DNA of 21,919 bases, from contig CALZIG010000049.1 in NCBI GenBank assembly GCA_945787585.1, positions 1-21,919 of the forward strand. The letters are read 5' to 3'. Shown here in pieces: positions 9,704 through 17,723 of this stretch; position 1 is the first letter of the stretch; every line of letters starts with the position of its first letter. The DNA comes from an uncultured Gammaproteobacteria bacterium. Lineage in GTDB: Bacteria > Pseudomonadota > Gammaproteobacteria > SZUA-140. A program made the translations under genes and the position numbers. The notes under the pieces are model-generated. The model was not told where the DNA came from. It did not search any database and was given only the letters and a program-made list of their open reading frames with translations.

Positions 9704-9740
9704 CCGCTCCCTATTAAAACCAGCTTAATTCAGGGAGCGG
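9704..9740 (-). promoter_or_regulatory. Strong stem-loop between ftsH and folP
   Basis: A perfect 9-bp inverted repeat (CCGCTCCCT/AGGGAGCGG, 9704-9712 and 9732-9740) is extended inside by a second 5-bp stem (ATTAA/TTAAT) after a 2-base bulge, with a 7-base loop. Downstream on the transcribed strand come GGTGATCTTTT and the folP ATG. The short TTTT makes it a poor terminator. The folP ribosome-binding site begins at the foot of the stem. It could be a partial terminator, a processing or mRNA-stability element for ftsH, or a control on folP. The structure is seen directly; the role is inference. Confidence 0.55.
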
Positions 9741-9764
9741 TGCGCTCGAATGTGGCTCAGCTAA

Positions 9765-11729
9765 TCAATGCTGTTCCGCCGCATCATCCAACTTGCCAGC
9801 AGCATCTTTTTTATCTTTGGCGACATCGTCACTATCCGCAGAGGCCTCTACTGCAGAACCGCCTATATCTGCATCAGTATCATCAGGATCGGCAGTCCAC
9901 CCTTTTGGTGGCCCAGGGTCTTTTCCTTCCATAATGTCGTCAATCTGGCTGCTATCAATCGTCTCATATTTCAGCAATGCATCTGCCATCATATGAAGTT
10001 CTTTTTCATGCTCTATCAGAATCTTTTTAGCACGCTCATAGTTACGATCCGCAAACGCACGTATCTCTTTATCAATAATATGAGTGGTCTCATCAGAAAC
10101 ACCGCTTTTATTCTGTCCCATCGAGTGACCAAGAAATACATCGCCACCTTCTTCTTCACCATACATTAGCGGGCCAAGTTTTTCTGAAAAGCCCCACTTG
10201 GTCACCATATTGCGCGCAATCTCGGTAGCACGTTGAATATCATTTGAAGCACCCGTGGTAACCGCCTCTTTACCAAAGATCAGCTCTTCTGCGATACGTC
10301 CACCAAACATGCTGGAGATATTACTTTCAAGTCGCTCCTTGCTATAACTCAGGCGATCTTCTTCAGGCAAAAACATGGTGACACCGAGTGCACGTCCACG
10401 CGGAATAATACTCACCTTATGTACTGGATCATGAGCAGGCACCAGACGCCCCACAATGGCATGCCCCGCTTCATGGTATGCGGTCAATTTCTTTTCATCT
10501 TCATTCATCACCATGGAGCGACGCTCCGCACCCATCATGATTTTATCTTTCGCCTTCTCAAAATCACTCATGTTGACCACACGCTTACTTGCGCGTGCAG
10601 CAAAAAGAGCGGCTTCATTCACAAGATTCGCGAGATCCGCACCCGAAAAACCAGGCGTTCCACGCGCAATGATTTTTGGCTGCACATCATCACCGGCAGG
10701 CACTTTACGCATATGTACACGCAGGATCTGCGCACGACCACGCACATCTGGCAGCGGCACGACTACCTGACGATCAAAACGGCCAGGACGTAACAACGCA
10801 GGATCAAGTACGTCAGGACGGTTTGTCGCGGCAATCACGATCACACCTTCATTGCCCTCAAAGCCATCCATCTCTACCAATAACTGATTAAGAGTCTGTT
10901 CACGTTCGTCATTTCCACCACCTAATCCAGCCCCACGGTGACGACCCACTGCATCAATTTCATCGATAAAGATGATGCAAGGGGCGTGTTTCTTCGCTTG
11001 CTCAAACATATCGCGAACACGAGAGGCACCCACGCCGACAAACATCTCCACAAAATCAGAACCTGAAATAGTAAAGAACGGCACTTTTGCTTCACCAGCA
11101 ATCGCTCTTGCTAGCAAAGTTTTACCGGTACCCGGTGAACCACACATCAACACACCGCGTGGAATCTTACCGCCCAGTTTCTGAAATTTACTCGGATCAC
11201 GTAAGAAGTCGACCAACTCACCCACTTCTTCTTTTGCCTCTTCGACACCGGCAACATCAGCAAAGGTTGTTTTAACCTGATCTTCACTTAGCATGCGAGC
11301 CTTACTACGTCCAAATGACATCGCGCCGCGGCCACCACCACCGCCACCGCCCTGCATTTGACGCATGAAGAAAATCCACACTCCAATCAGCAGTATCATC
11401 GGGAACCATGAGATAAAGATCTGCATCAAGACCCCTTGTTCTTCCGGTGGGCGCGCCTGAATCGTCACGCCATTATTTAATAGGTCACCGACAAGCCCAT
11501 TATCACCGGGATTATAGGTCATGAATTTTTCGCCAGCCTGCGTCGTCACTCGGATATTACGCCCTCTAATTTCGACTTCGCGAATCACGCCGCTTCTTAC
11601 TTCGTCAATAAACTCGGAGTAAGAGAGCGCTCTGGCAGGCGCCTGGGGCGGCCCAAAGTTATTAAACACGGAGATTAACACTACCGCGATAACCACCCAC
11701 AAAACGATATTTTTAGCCATGTCGTTCAA
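9765..11729 (-). CDS. ftsH: ATP-dependent zinc metalloprotease FtsH
   Basis: This inner-membrane AAA+ protease degrades misfolded membrane proteins and regulators such as LpxC and sigma32 in relatives. It has two membrane helices (about 7-25 and 101-122) flanking a periplasmic domain, then an AAA+ module with Walker A GSPGTGKT (197-204), Walker B IIFIDEID (252-259) and the second region of homology [20 protein letters not shown] (301-320). The zinc site is HEAGH at 419-423. The acidic C-terminal tail is variable in the family. The start chosen is TTG at 11729, 7 bases after AGGA, giving MNDMAKN, which resembles the MSDMAKN reported for E. coli. The ATG at 11720 is the alternative. Confidence 0.97.
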   Translation of the reverse strand: MNDMAKNIVLWVVIAVVLISVFNNFGPPQAPARALSYSEFIDEVRSGVIREVEIRGRNIRVTTQAGEKFMTYNPGDNGLVGDLLNNGVTIQARPPEEQGVLMQIFISWFPMILLIGVWIFFMRQMQGGGGGGGRGAMSFGRSKARMLSEDQVKTTFADVAGVEEAKEEVGELVDFLRDPSKFQKLGGKIPRGVLMCGSPGTGKTLLARAIAGEAKVPFFTISGSDFVEMFVGVGASRVRDMFEQAKKHAPCIIFIDEIDAVGRHRGAGLGGGNDEREQTLNQLLVEMDGFEGNEGVIVIAATNRPDVLDPALLRPGRFDRQVVVPLPDVRGRAQILRVHMRKVPAGDDVQPKIIARGTPGFSGADLANLVNEAALFAARASKRVVNMSDFEKAKDKIMMGAERRSMVMNEDEKKLTAYHEAGHAIVGRLVPAHDPVHKVSIIPRGRALGVTMFLPEEDRLSYSKERLESNISSMFGGRIAEELIFGKEAVTTGASNDIQRATEIARNMVTKWGFSEKLGPLMYGEEEGGDVFLGHSMGQNKSGVSDETTHIIDKEIRAFADRNYERAKKILIEHEKELHMMADALLKYETIDSSQIDDIMEGKDPGPPKGWTADPDDTDADIGGSAVEASADSDDVAKDKKDAAGKLDDAAEQH

Positions 11730-11770
11730 AATAATATCCTCTATTCACAGAAATTGGCTTTTCATTCAGT

Positions 11771-11814
11771 CATACCTGCTGCTTAATATAATAGGTATGG
11801 CCACATTTTAACAA
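11771..11814 (-). promoter_or_regulatory. Possible ftsH promoter flanked by an inverted repeat
   Basis: On the minus strand TTGTTA (11814-11809) and TATATT (11790-11785, five of six matches to the -10 consensus) are 18 bases apart, about 55 bases upstream of the ftsH start. A perfect 7-bp inverted repeat CATACCT/AGGTATG (11771-11777 and 11793-11799) brackets the -10 box, one arm in the spacer and the other near the expected transcription start. That layout resembles an operator, but it could also fold as a hairpin in transcripts reading through from rlmE. No heat-shock sigma32 box is evident. Confidence 0.4.
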
Positions 11815-11828
11815 TACAATCCACTTAA

Positions 11829-12449
11829 TTAGTTTAAATACCCTTTCGCGAGTACATAGACTTCACGCGAACGTGCGCGTGAAGCCTTGGGCTTTCGGAT
11901 ATACACCTTTTCAAAATCATTCCGCAAGCGCTTCACATATTCATCAAATCCGCCGCCCTGAAATAATTTAACTAAAACGCATCCACCTTTCTTTAGCGTT
12001 TTGAGTGCAAACTCATGGGTAAGTTCGGCAAGGTAGATAGCCCGCGGCTGATCAACAGTCCCCATGCCACTAATATTGGGTGCCATGTCAGACATCACCA
12101 CATCCACTTTTTCACCCTTTAACTGAGTCATAAGCTCCTCGTAAATATCGTCTTCACGGAAGTCACCCTGTAAAAACTGCACATGATGCACGGGATCAAT
12201 GGGCAACAGATCCAGACCGATCACTTGCCCTCTTTCACTTACCATCTTTGTGGCTACCTGTGACCAGCCACCAGGGGCGGCACCAAGATCCACTACTTTC
12301 ATGCCTCGCGCCAAAATTTGGTCGCGCTCATTTATTTCTAGCAATTTATAGGCCGCTCTTGATCGATAGCCCTCTTTTTGTGCCTTTTTGACATATTCAT
12401 CGTTAACATGCTCGTCGAGCCACTGCTGATTACTTTGGTGTTTTTTCAT
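11829..12449 (-). CDS. rlmE: 23S rRNA (uridine-2'-O)-methyltransferase RlmE
   Basis: This enzyme (also RrmJ or FtsJ) uses S-adenosylmethionine to methylate the 2'-OH of U2552 in the 23S rRNA A-loop, a late step in large-subunit assembly. The 206-residue protein shows the SAM-binding VVDLGAAPGGWSQ near residues 52-64, the catalytic SDMAPN, the VKLFQG segment and the C-terminal SRARSREVY, so the K-D-K-E tetrad is present. The ATG at 12449 has a CGGAAAG ribosome-binding site 7 bases away. An ATG eight codons upstream (12473) is less likely. It is divergent from yhbY and upstream of ftsH, the conserved gammaproteobacterial order. Confidence 0.96.
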   Translation of the reverse strand: MKKHQSNQQWLDEHVNDEYVKKAQKEGYRSRAAYKLLEINERDQILARGMKVVDLGAAPGGWSQVATKMVSERGQVIGLDLLPIDPVHHVQFLQGDFREDDIYEELMTQLKGEKVDVVMSDMAPNISGMGTVDQPRAIYLAELTHEFALKTLKKGGCVLVKLFQGGGFDEYVKRLRNDFEKVYIRKPKASRARSREVYVLAKGYLN

Positions 12450-12502
12450 CGTGCCACTTTCCGGATTCCACACTCATTCGTTTATTTTTCACTTCCCGAC
12501 TA

Positions 12503-12518
12503 AGTATACCAGTATACT
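12503..12518. promoter_or_regulatory. Palindrome with back-to-back -10-like boxes between rlmE and yhbY
   Basis: The sequence AGTATACCAGTATACT is a perfect inverted repeat of 7-base arms around a 2-base centre and also an imperfect direct repeat. Because TATACT occurs on both strands, it can serve as a -10 box for both divergent genes: 12513-12518 for yhbY, with TTCACT as a weak -35 19 bases upstream, and 12508-12503 for rlmE. It could equally be an operator that controls both. I do not recognise it as the site of a named regulator. Confidence 0.4.
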
Positions 12519-12555
12519 ATGCGGCTATTTTTCCCCGTTTAATCAGGAAACAGAT

Positions 12556-12924
12556 ATGGCTGCTGAAGTAATACTCCATCAACAACAGAAGCGAAAATTA
12601 CGTACGTTGGCACATACACTCAAGCCAGTGGTAACCGTAGGGGGTGCCGGGTTAACCGCAGCGGTATTAAATGAGATTGGGTTATCACTTGATCATCACG
12701 AACTACTAAAGATCAAACTGAGTTGTGGTGACAAAGCAGCGCGAATTCAAGTCAGAGAACAGATATGCAGTGAAACGGGCGCACACCTGATTCAGGAGAT
12801 CGGTGCTGTTATTGTTATTTTTCGCAAAAAGATCGCCGACAAAAAAGCCAAGCCAAAGAAGAAGGCATTGACAAAACGCCTGCCAGGCAAGGCCCACACT
12901 GCTGACAGCCGACCAAAGCGATAG
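12556..12924 (+). CDS. yhbY: YhbY family ribosome-assembly RNA-binding protein (CRM domain)
   Basis: YhbY binds pre-50S ribosomal particles through its CRM RNA-binding fold. The CRM domain covers about residues 5-95, with the GxxG-type loop in VTVGGAGLT (about 27-35) and the conserved HHELLKIKL stretch. The length of 122 residues exceeds the usual 95-100 because of a strongly basic tail rich in Lys and Arg after residue 95, which could add RNA contacts. The ATG at 12556 follows AGGAAA at suitable distance; a longer frame open from 12451 would run through the promoter region and is unlikely. It is divergent from rlmE, another gene of 50S maturation, and the two may be co-regulated. Confidence 0.93.
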   Translation: MAAEVILHQQQKRKLRTLAHTLKPVVTVGGAGLTAAVLNEIGLSLDHHELLKIKLSCGDKAARIQVREQICSETGAHLIQEIGAVIVIFRKKIADKKAKPKKKALTKRLPGKAHTADSRPKR

Positions 12925-12936
12925 ACTTTTCTGCCC

Positions 12937-13425
12937 TTAGTTATTAATCACGTTATTTTTAATGATTAACCCATTCTTTTTTAGTAGTGACTCAATATCA
13001 GAAACATCAACGACATCCGGTTTACAAGCACCAAACTTATCGCCCGCGCCGGTATAGAGCTTCATCAACACGCCTTTAGTCATATCCAGCGAGATCATTT
13101 TGCGAATACTGCTTCTCGGTAACGGTAAAAACGCGCCGCCCCCTAACAGGTAGTCTCCACTGTACTCCTCATAAACAACCCCACGAATATTGTGCTCGAG
13201 GATTTCTAACAGCCGAAAGCGGGTTACTTTTACCGCCGCTTCAACCGGACGATACGCCACCTGATAAATATATTTAGCGCCATAATCGACGACGTAGGCC
13301 TCTTCAGAGGCGTTTTTATGACCCTTTTTACAGAAAAAATAATTTACGTCGGCCGCCGATGTCATCATCGAACAGGTGAGAAACACAACCCCCACTAGCC
13401 TTGTTATTATTTTTACCATCGTCAT
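12937..13425 (-). CDS. Hypothetical exported protein
   Basis: I do not recognise a family. From the ATG at 13425 the protein has 162 residues, beginning with a signal peptide (MTMVKIITRLVGVVFLTCSM, then a cleavage site around TSA-A). The mature part of about 138 residues contains two cysteines, in FFCKKG near its start and in GACKPD near its end, which could form a disulfide. The middle has GGGAFLPLPRSS. The cysteine in the signal peptide is not in a good lipobox, so a soluble periplasmic protein is more likely than a lipoprotein. Alternative starts are 13452 and 13419. The gene converges on yhbY with only 12 bases between the stops. Confidence 0.75.
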   Translation of the reverse strand: MTMVKIITRLVGVVFLTCSMMTSAADVNYFFCKKGHKNASEEAYVVDYGAKYIYQVAYRPVEAAVKVTRFRLLEILEHNIRGVVYEEYSGDYLLGGGAFLPLPRSSIRKMISLDMTKGVLMKLYTGAGDKFGACKPDVVDVSDIESLLKKNGLIIKNNVINN

Positions 13426-13571
13426 GACATCTACCCATTGATTGCAAACCATCGAAACGATGATTATCGCACAACCTTTCTACTTGTTATGGCTAAATAC
13501 CAAACAATAAAAAGCGTTACTTATCCAGAATATAAAGGGGAAAGCAGATTCAAACCAGGTTTAAAATAATA

Positions 13572-13658
13572 TGGTGCCCAGGGCCGGAATCGAACCGGCA
13601 CGGCCGTGAAGCCGAGGGATTTTAAGTCCCTTGTGTCTACCAATTTCACCACCTGGGC
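13572..13658 (-). tRNA. tRNA-Leu (anticodon UAA)
   Basis: This 87-base minus-strand gene has a GCCCAGG acceptor stem pairing with CCTGGGC and an encoded ACCA. The anticodon stem is AAGGGA/TCCCT with TAA in the loop, there is a long variable arm (CGGCTTCACGGCCG), and the T-arm is GGTTCGATTCC. It is the last of three tRNA genes after pgsA, the position of leuZ in E. coli. Confidence 0.97.
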
Positions 13659-13674
13659 AAGTGGTACTGAAAAC

Positions 13675-13748
13675 TGGAGGCTGAGGGCGGAATCGAACCG
13701 CCGTCCACGGCTTTGCAGGCCGCTGCATAACCACTCTGCCACCCAGCC
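13675..13748 (-). tRNA. tRNA-Cys (anticodon GCA)
   Basis: This 74-base minus-strand gene has the acceptor stem GGCTGGG/CTCAGCC with one G-T pair, discriminator T and encoded CCA. The anticodon loop holds GCA between GGCCT and AGCC arms, and the T-arm is GGTTCGATTCC. It lies 16 bases upstream of tRNA-Leu(UAA) and corresponds to cysT in the pgsA-linked cluster of gammaproteobacteria. Confidence 0.97.
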
Positions 13749-13829
13749 TATAAGATGGACTAAATCACTCCTAAGGTCGATATTTTCAAAGGGGATTTTT
13801 AGTAAAAACGCAAGATGTAACTATAAATT

Positions 13830-13904
<75 letters not shown>

Positions 13905-13989
13905 CCTTTCAAACAAGACGTGTATTGTATGTATCTGCGCGGCGCTGTCAAGCACTGGTCTAAAAATAATCAAGCTGATCGGGGAGTTA

Positions 13990-14544
13990 CTATGCATCAC
14001 GCAGCGATGGCCACGCCTTGTGCATATACTCCCACATCGACCATAATGTCAGAACAGCAGCAATGTAGAGCGCAATGTACCCCAAAGCTTCCGTCGGAAT
14101 AAATCCAAATAAAGGCTCATGAAAGAGTAATAGAATGATCGCAGTAATCTGCGCGGTCGTTTTAATCTTGCCTAACATGCTGACGGCCACCAGCCCACCC
14201 TGCCCCATCTCGGCCATCCATTCGCGCAGCGCGGAAACAGCGATCTCTCGGCCAACAATAATGGCGGCAGGGATCGCAAGCCATGCGGTGGCACTAGCCT
14301 CAACCAACAGCACCAGCGCGGTGGCGACCATTAATTTATCAGCCACGGGATCGAGAAAAGCGCCAAAGGCGGAGGTCTGATCCATTTTGCGCGCTAGATA
14401 ACCATCGAGCCAGTCTGTAATCGCCGCAATACTAAAAATAGCCGTCACCGCGATATTGGACCAACTGACCGGCAGATAAAAGAACACCACAAACACTGGG
14501 ATCAATGCAATCCGCAATATGGTGAGGCTGGTTGCCGTTGTCAT
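13990..14544 (-). CDS. pgsA: CDP-diacylglycerol--glycerol-3-phosphate 3-phosphatidyltransferase
   Basis: This inner-membrane enzyme makes phosphatidylglycerol phosphate from CDP-diacylglycerol and glycerol 3-phosphate, the committed step to phosphatidylglycerol and cardiolipin. The CDP-alcohol phosphotransferase motif is complete: Asp44, Asp47-Gly48, Ala51-Arg52, Gly61, Asp65 and Asp69. Several hydrophobic segments span the 184 residues. The ATG at 14544 gives MTTATSLT; a GTG one codon earlier (14547) is better spaced from a GGAG, and TTG at 14553 is also open, so the exact start is uncertain. It follows uvrC and precedes the three tRNAs. Confidence 0.95.
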   Translation of the reverse strand: MTTATSLTILRIALIPVFVVFFYLPVSWSNIAVTAIFSIAAITDWLDGYLARKMDQTSAFGAFLDPVADKLMVATALVLLVEASATAWLAIPAAIIVGREIAVSALREWMAEMGQGGLVAVSMLGKIKTTAQITAIILLLFHEPLFGFIPTEALGYIALYIAAVLTLWSMWEYMHKAWPSLRDA

Positions 14545-14616
14545 CACTGCCAAATACTCCGCAAACTTATTTTAATTATGGTTAAGGGCAATTGTGATGC
14601 CTGCGGTCCACGCCTG

Positions 14617-16476
14617 CTAATTCCCCGCATGAAAGATATCATAAATTCGCTGTGCGAGTTCGCTGCTGATCCCTTTTATGCTGGCCAGATCCTCGACGCC
14701 CGCGCGTGCCACCCCCTGAAGCCCGCCAAACTGCTGCAATAACTGACGTCGCCGCTTGGCACCGATCCCCGGTACGTCTTCCAGCGTCGAACTCTTTTGT
14801 GCCTTTGCACGACGCGCGCGGTGTCCGGTGATCGCAAAGCGATGCGCCTCATCGCGGATCTGCTGAATCAAATGGAGTGCTGTGGAATCTGCCGGCAGCT
14901 TAATCTCCTGACCTGTTTCCGCGAAATAGAGCGTCTCCTCACCCGCTTTACGCGCCCGTCCTTTGGCAATGCCGATGAGATTGACATCGTTAATCTGCAA
15001 CTCCTCTAATACCTGCTCGGCTTCACGCACCTGCCCTTTGCCGCCATCGATAAACAGAATGTCCGGTAACTTCCCTTCACCCTCTTTTAACCGTGTGTAA
15101 CGCCGCAACAGCGCCTGGTTCATCGCCGCATAATCATCCCCCCCGGTGATTCCCGAGATATTAAAACGGCGGTAATCGGACTTCAGTGGGCCTTCAGTGT
15201 TAAAGACTACGCAGGACGCGACTGTCTGCTCGCCCGAGGTATGACTGATATCAAAACACTCCATACGCTGCGGCAAACTATCCAGCTGCAACGCTTCCTG
15301 TAATGCGATAAAGCGCTGCATCATATTGCTTTTGGTGTTGATGTAACGTAACAGGTTCTGTTCTGCATTCGCGGTCGCCATCGCCAACCAACGACTGCGC
15401 TCGGCACGCACACTATCACTGATGCTCACCTGCCTTCCCGCCGCTTCACTCAACGCCGCTTTAAGCACCTCAATATCATCAAGCTTATGGTTGATCACCA
15501 CCTGCGACGGAATCTCAATGGCCCCCTCTTTGCCGAGATAAAACTGCGGCAGAAAGGCACCCAGAATCTCTTCGGCTGTCGCATCATGCGTGTGACGGGG
15601 GAAAAAAGTTCTATTGCCAAGATTATGACCGTCGCGAATATAAAAGACCTCAACGCAACCAATGCCGCCTTGAGTCACCGCACTCACCACATCGATATTA
15701 CCTTTGTCGCCGCTGATATACTGCTTTTCCTGAATGACACGCAGCGCTGCAATTTGATCACGATATTGCGCCGCAGCCTCATAGTCCAACTGTTCAGCGG
15801 CGTGTGTCATCTGTTCAACCATCTCATCAATCACCTGGTGATTTTTGCCATTGAGAAACATCACCGCATGACGAACATCGTCGGCATAGGCGGGCTTCGT
15901 GACTTGCTGAGTACAGGGCGCGCTACAACGTTTAATCTGGTATTGCAGACAGGGGCGCGAACGGTTGCTAAAAAAACTATCTTCACATTGACGAATCTGA
16001 AACAGCTTCTGCAACAGATTTAACGTTTCACGCACCGCACCGGCATTCGGATAAGGGCCAAAGTAACGCCCTTTCTGCTTGCGCGCACCTCGCTGCAAAC
16101 TAAGGCGAGGGTACGCATGCTGGTCTGACAGAAAAATATAAGGGTAACTTTTATCATCGCGTAACAACACGTTGTAACGCGGCTTGTGCTGTTTGATCAG
16201 ATTGTTTTCAAGTATCAACGCCTCTGTTTCTGTATGGGTAGTCGTAACCTCGATGTGGTCAATATGCGCCACCAATGCGCGCGTCTTCGGTGAACCATCA
16301 GCACGCGTAAAATAGCTCGAGACACGTTTTTTCAAGTTGCGCGCTTTGCCAACATAAATGATCTCGTCACGCCCATTAAACATGCGATAGACACCCGGAT
16401 CTTCCGGCAGGCCTTGCAGAAAAGTCCGGACATCAAATTCAGCGGGATTGATGTTTTCTGATAAGTCGTTCGTCAT
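14617..16476 (-). CDS. uvrC: Excinuclease ABC subunit C
   Basis: UvrC makes both incisions around lesions marked by UvrAB in nucleotide excision repair. The 619-residue protein, close to the family's usual size, has the GIY-YIG nuclease at the N-terminus (GVY at 28-30, YVGKARNLKKR from 41), a UVR domain that contacts UvrB near 215-255, and an RNase H-like nuclease with ECFDISHTSGE, FIDGGKGQ and DEAHRFAITGHR. The C-terminal helix-hairpin-helix pair begins at VPGIGAKRRRQLL. Its ATG is 2 bases after the stop of a uracil-DNA glycosylase gene, so the two repair genes are probably on one transcript. Confidence 0.98.
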   Translation of the reverse strand: MTNDLSENINPAEFDVRTFLQGLPEDPGVYRMFNGRDEIIYVGKARNLKKRVSSYFTRADGSPKTRALVAHIDHIEVTTTHTETEALILENNLIKQHKPRYNVLLRDDKSYPYIFLSDQHAYPRLSLQRGARKQKGRYFGPYPNAGAVRETLNLLQKLFQIRQCEDSFFSNRSRPCLQYQIKRCSAPCTQQVTKPAYADDVRHAVMFLNGKNHQVIDEMVEQMTHAAEQLDYEAAAQYRDQIAALRVIQEKQYISGDKGNIDVVSAVTQGGIGCVEVFYIRDGHNLGNRTFFPRHTHDATAEEILGAFLPQFYLGKEGAIEIPSQVVINHKLDDIEVLKAALSEAAGRQVSISDSVRAERSRWLAMATANAEQNLLRYINTKSNMMQRFIALQEALQLDSLPQRMECFDISHTSGEQTVASCVVFNTEGPLKSDYRRFNISGITGGDDYAAMNQALLRRYTRLKEGEGKLPDILFIDGGKGQVREAEQVLEELQINDVNLIGIAKGRARKAGEETLYFAETGQEIKLPADSTALHLIQQIRDEAHRFAITGHRARRAKAQKSSTLEDVPGIGAKRRRQLLQQFGGLQGVARAGVEDLASIKGISSELAQRIYDIFHAGN

Positions 16477-16478
16477 GC

Positions 16479-17129
16479 TCAGTCTGTCTGTGCGATCCGC
16501 TCTTTAGCACGGGAAAATATTGCCTGAAACATCAGCTCCGTGAGGCGTTTTGTCTGCGTGTTATAGCGACTACAGTGGTAAGAATCGATCATCCATAACC
16601 CACCCGGCAGCTCATGCTCTTCGCCGTGCCCAAATTTGTAGGCCGTTAGCTTTAAATCCAGCGCACGTAATACGGCGGTATGGGCGATGGTGCCCAGCAC
16701 AATCACCGCGCTTCCTGCTTTAAGCGTACGAAGTTCCTCAGCAAGAAATGGATTACAGCGTTTGATCTCTGCCGTCTCTGGTCTGTTTTGTGGCGGCAGG
16801 CACTTCACTGCATTTGTGATGCGACAGTTAAGTAACTGCAATCCATCATCCACCGATAAGGACTCAGGCGCACTACTGAAGCCGTATTTATACAATGTTT
16901 CATAGAGCATTATCCCTGAGTGATCACCGGTAAATGGACGGCCCGTGGCATTCGCCCCATGTATACCGGGCGCAAGCCCAACAACCAACAGGCTGGGATC
17001 TTCATCGCCAAAAGATGCGACTGGCGCAGCATGATAGTCAGGGTGCTGTTCTCGCACTTCACCCAGAAAATTCGCCAATCTGGGACAACGACGACAATTT
17101 GCATCAAATATAGACGCTTTACTTACCAT
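16479..17129 (-). CDS. Family 5 (UdgB-type) uracil-DNA glycosylase, iron-sulfur
   Basis: The protein is predicted to remove uracil and possibly other deaminated bases from DNA for base excision repair. Motif 1, GLAPGIHGANATGRPFTGD (51-69), is of the UdgB type and lacks the usual catalytic Asp/Asn of other families. Motif 2 is SYHCSRYNTQT, with Cys where many relatives have Pro. Cys12, Cys15, Cys110 and Cys125 fit a [4Fe-4S] cluster. The start at 17129 (MVSKASIFDANCRRCPRL) gives 216 residues; the frame stays open to an ATG at 17216, but those 29 residues look non-homologous. An ATG at 17147 is a further option. It lies directly upstream of uvrC. Confidence 0.92.
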   Translation of the reverse strand: MVSKASIFDANCRRCPRLANFLGEVREQHPDYHAAPVASFGDEDPSLLVVGLAPGIHGANATGRPFTGDHSGIMLYETLYKYGFSSAPESLSVDDGLQLLNCRITNAVKCLPPQNRPETAEIKRCNPFLAEELRTLKAGSAVIVLGTIAHTAVLRALDLKLTAYKFGHGEEHELPGGLWMIDSYHCSRYNTQTKRLTELMFQAIFSRAKERIAQTD

Positions 17130-17361
17130 AGTGTTTGAAAACCCCATTTCCGATAATGGCCTGTTTAAACTGCAATTTTCAATAATTGCCGACCTTCTGA
17201 CAATATCACACAACAAGCTATCTTATTAATTTAAAAGTATATTTACAACTTTTAACACCCGTATCAGCTCTAAAGGATATGCCCCCAAAGCCGATAGCTA
17301 CCCCTGAGTAACAACGAAATAATAACGGCTCAGCAGACAGTGATTCGAGGACTTGGTCAAT

Positions 17362-17658
17362 ATGGCAGTAAAACACGAACCAGAGATTGGAAGCTGGTAT
17401 CAATCAACCAACAGCCTGTTATTCAAAGTTGTTGCGATTGATGAAGAGGATGAGACCATCGAAATTCAGTACTTCGATGGCACCGTCGGTGAGCTAGACA
17501 TAGAACTATGGGATGGAATGGAGCCAGAATTACTAGACGCACCTGACGACTGGTCAGGCCCGTTTGATAATTTTGATGAAGAGAGCCCGCCCCCCTATGA
17601 AGAGGACAATACCCGAAAATCCTGGGATAGCGTGCTGGAAGGTTACGAAGATAACTGA
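17362..17658 (+). CDS. Short acidic conserved protein (DUF6763-like)
   Basis: The 98-residue protein (MAVKHEPEIGSWYQ...) resembles a small gammaproteobacterial family of unknown function that I recall as DUF6763. The shared features are IGSWYQ near the start, VVAIDEEDETIEIQYFDG in the middle (an SH3-like beta-strand pattern), and PDDWSGPFD towards the end. It is strongly acidic, has no signal peptide and no membrane segment, and so is likely cytoplasmic. The ATG at 17362 has a GAGG 11 bases upstream; an in-frame TTG at 17353 is too close to that site. It is divergent from the glycosylase gene across about 230 bases. Function is not known. Confidence 0.85.
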   Translation: MAVKHEPEIGSWYQSTNSLLFKVVAIDEEDETIEIQYFDGTVGELDIELWDGMEPELLDAPDDWSGPFDNFDEESPPPYEEDNTRKSWDSVLEGYEDN

Positions 17659-17723
17659 ACTTGCTCCTTAGCCATGATAATGTGCTATCTTCCCATATTA
17701 CGCGGACTCGCTAGCCTACAAGC

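Noticed and set aside
13540..13568. TTTAAAC-CTG-GTTTGAA hairpin downstream of tRNA-Leu(UAA) as terminator
   Set aside because: The stem is A-T rich with a G-T pair, and the following TCTGCTTTCCCC is not a T-run.
15487..16023. 178-codon frame opposite uvrC
   Set aside because: It is antisense to the conserved uvrC coding sequence and has no family motif.
17275..17311. Ten-codon frame MPPKPIATPE upstream of the DUF6763-like gene
   Set aside because: The AGGAT lies only 1-2 bases from its ATG and nothing else supports translation.
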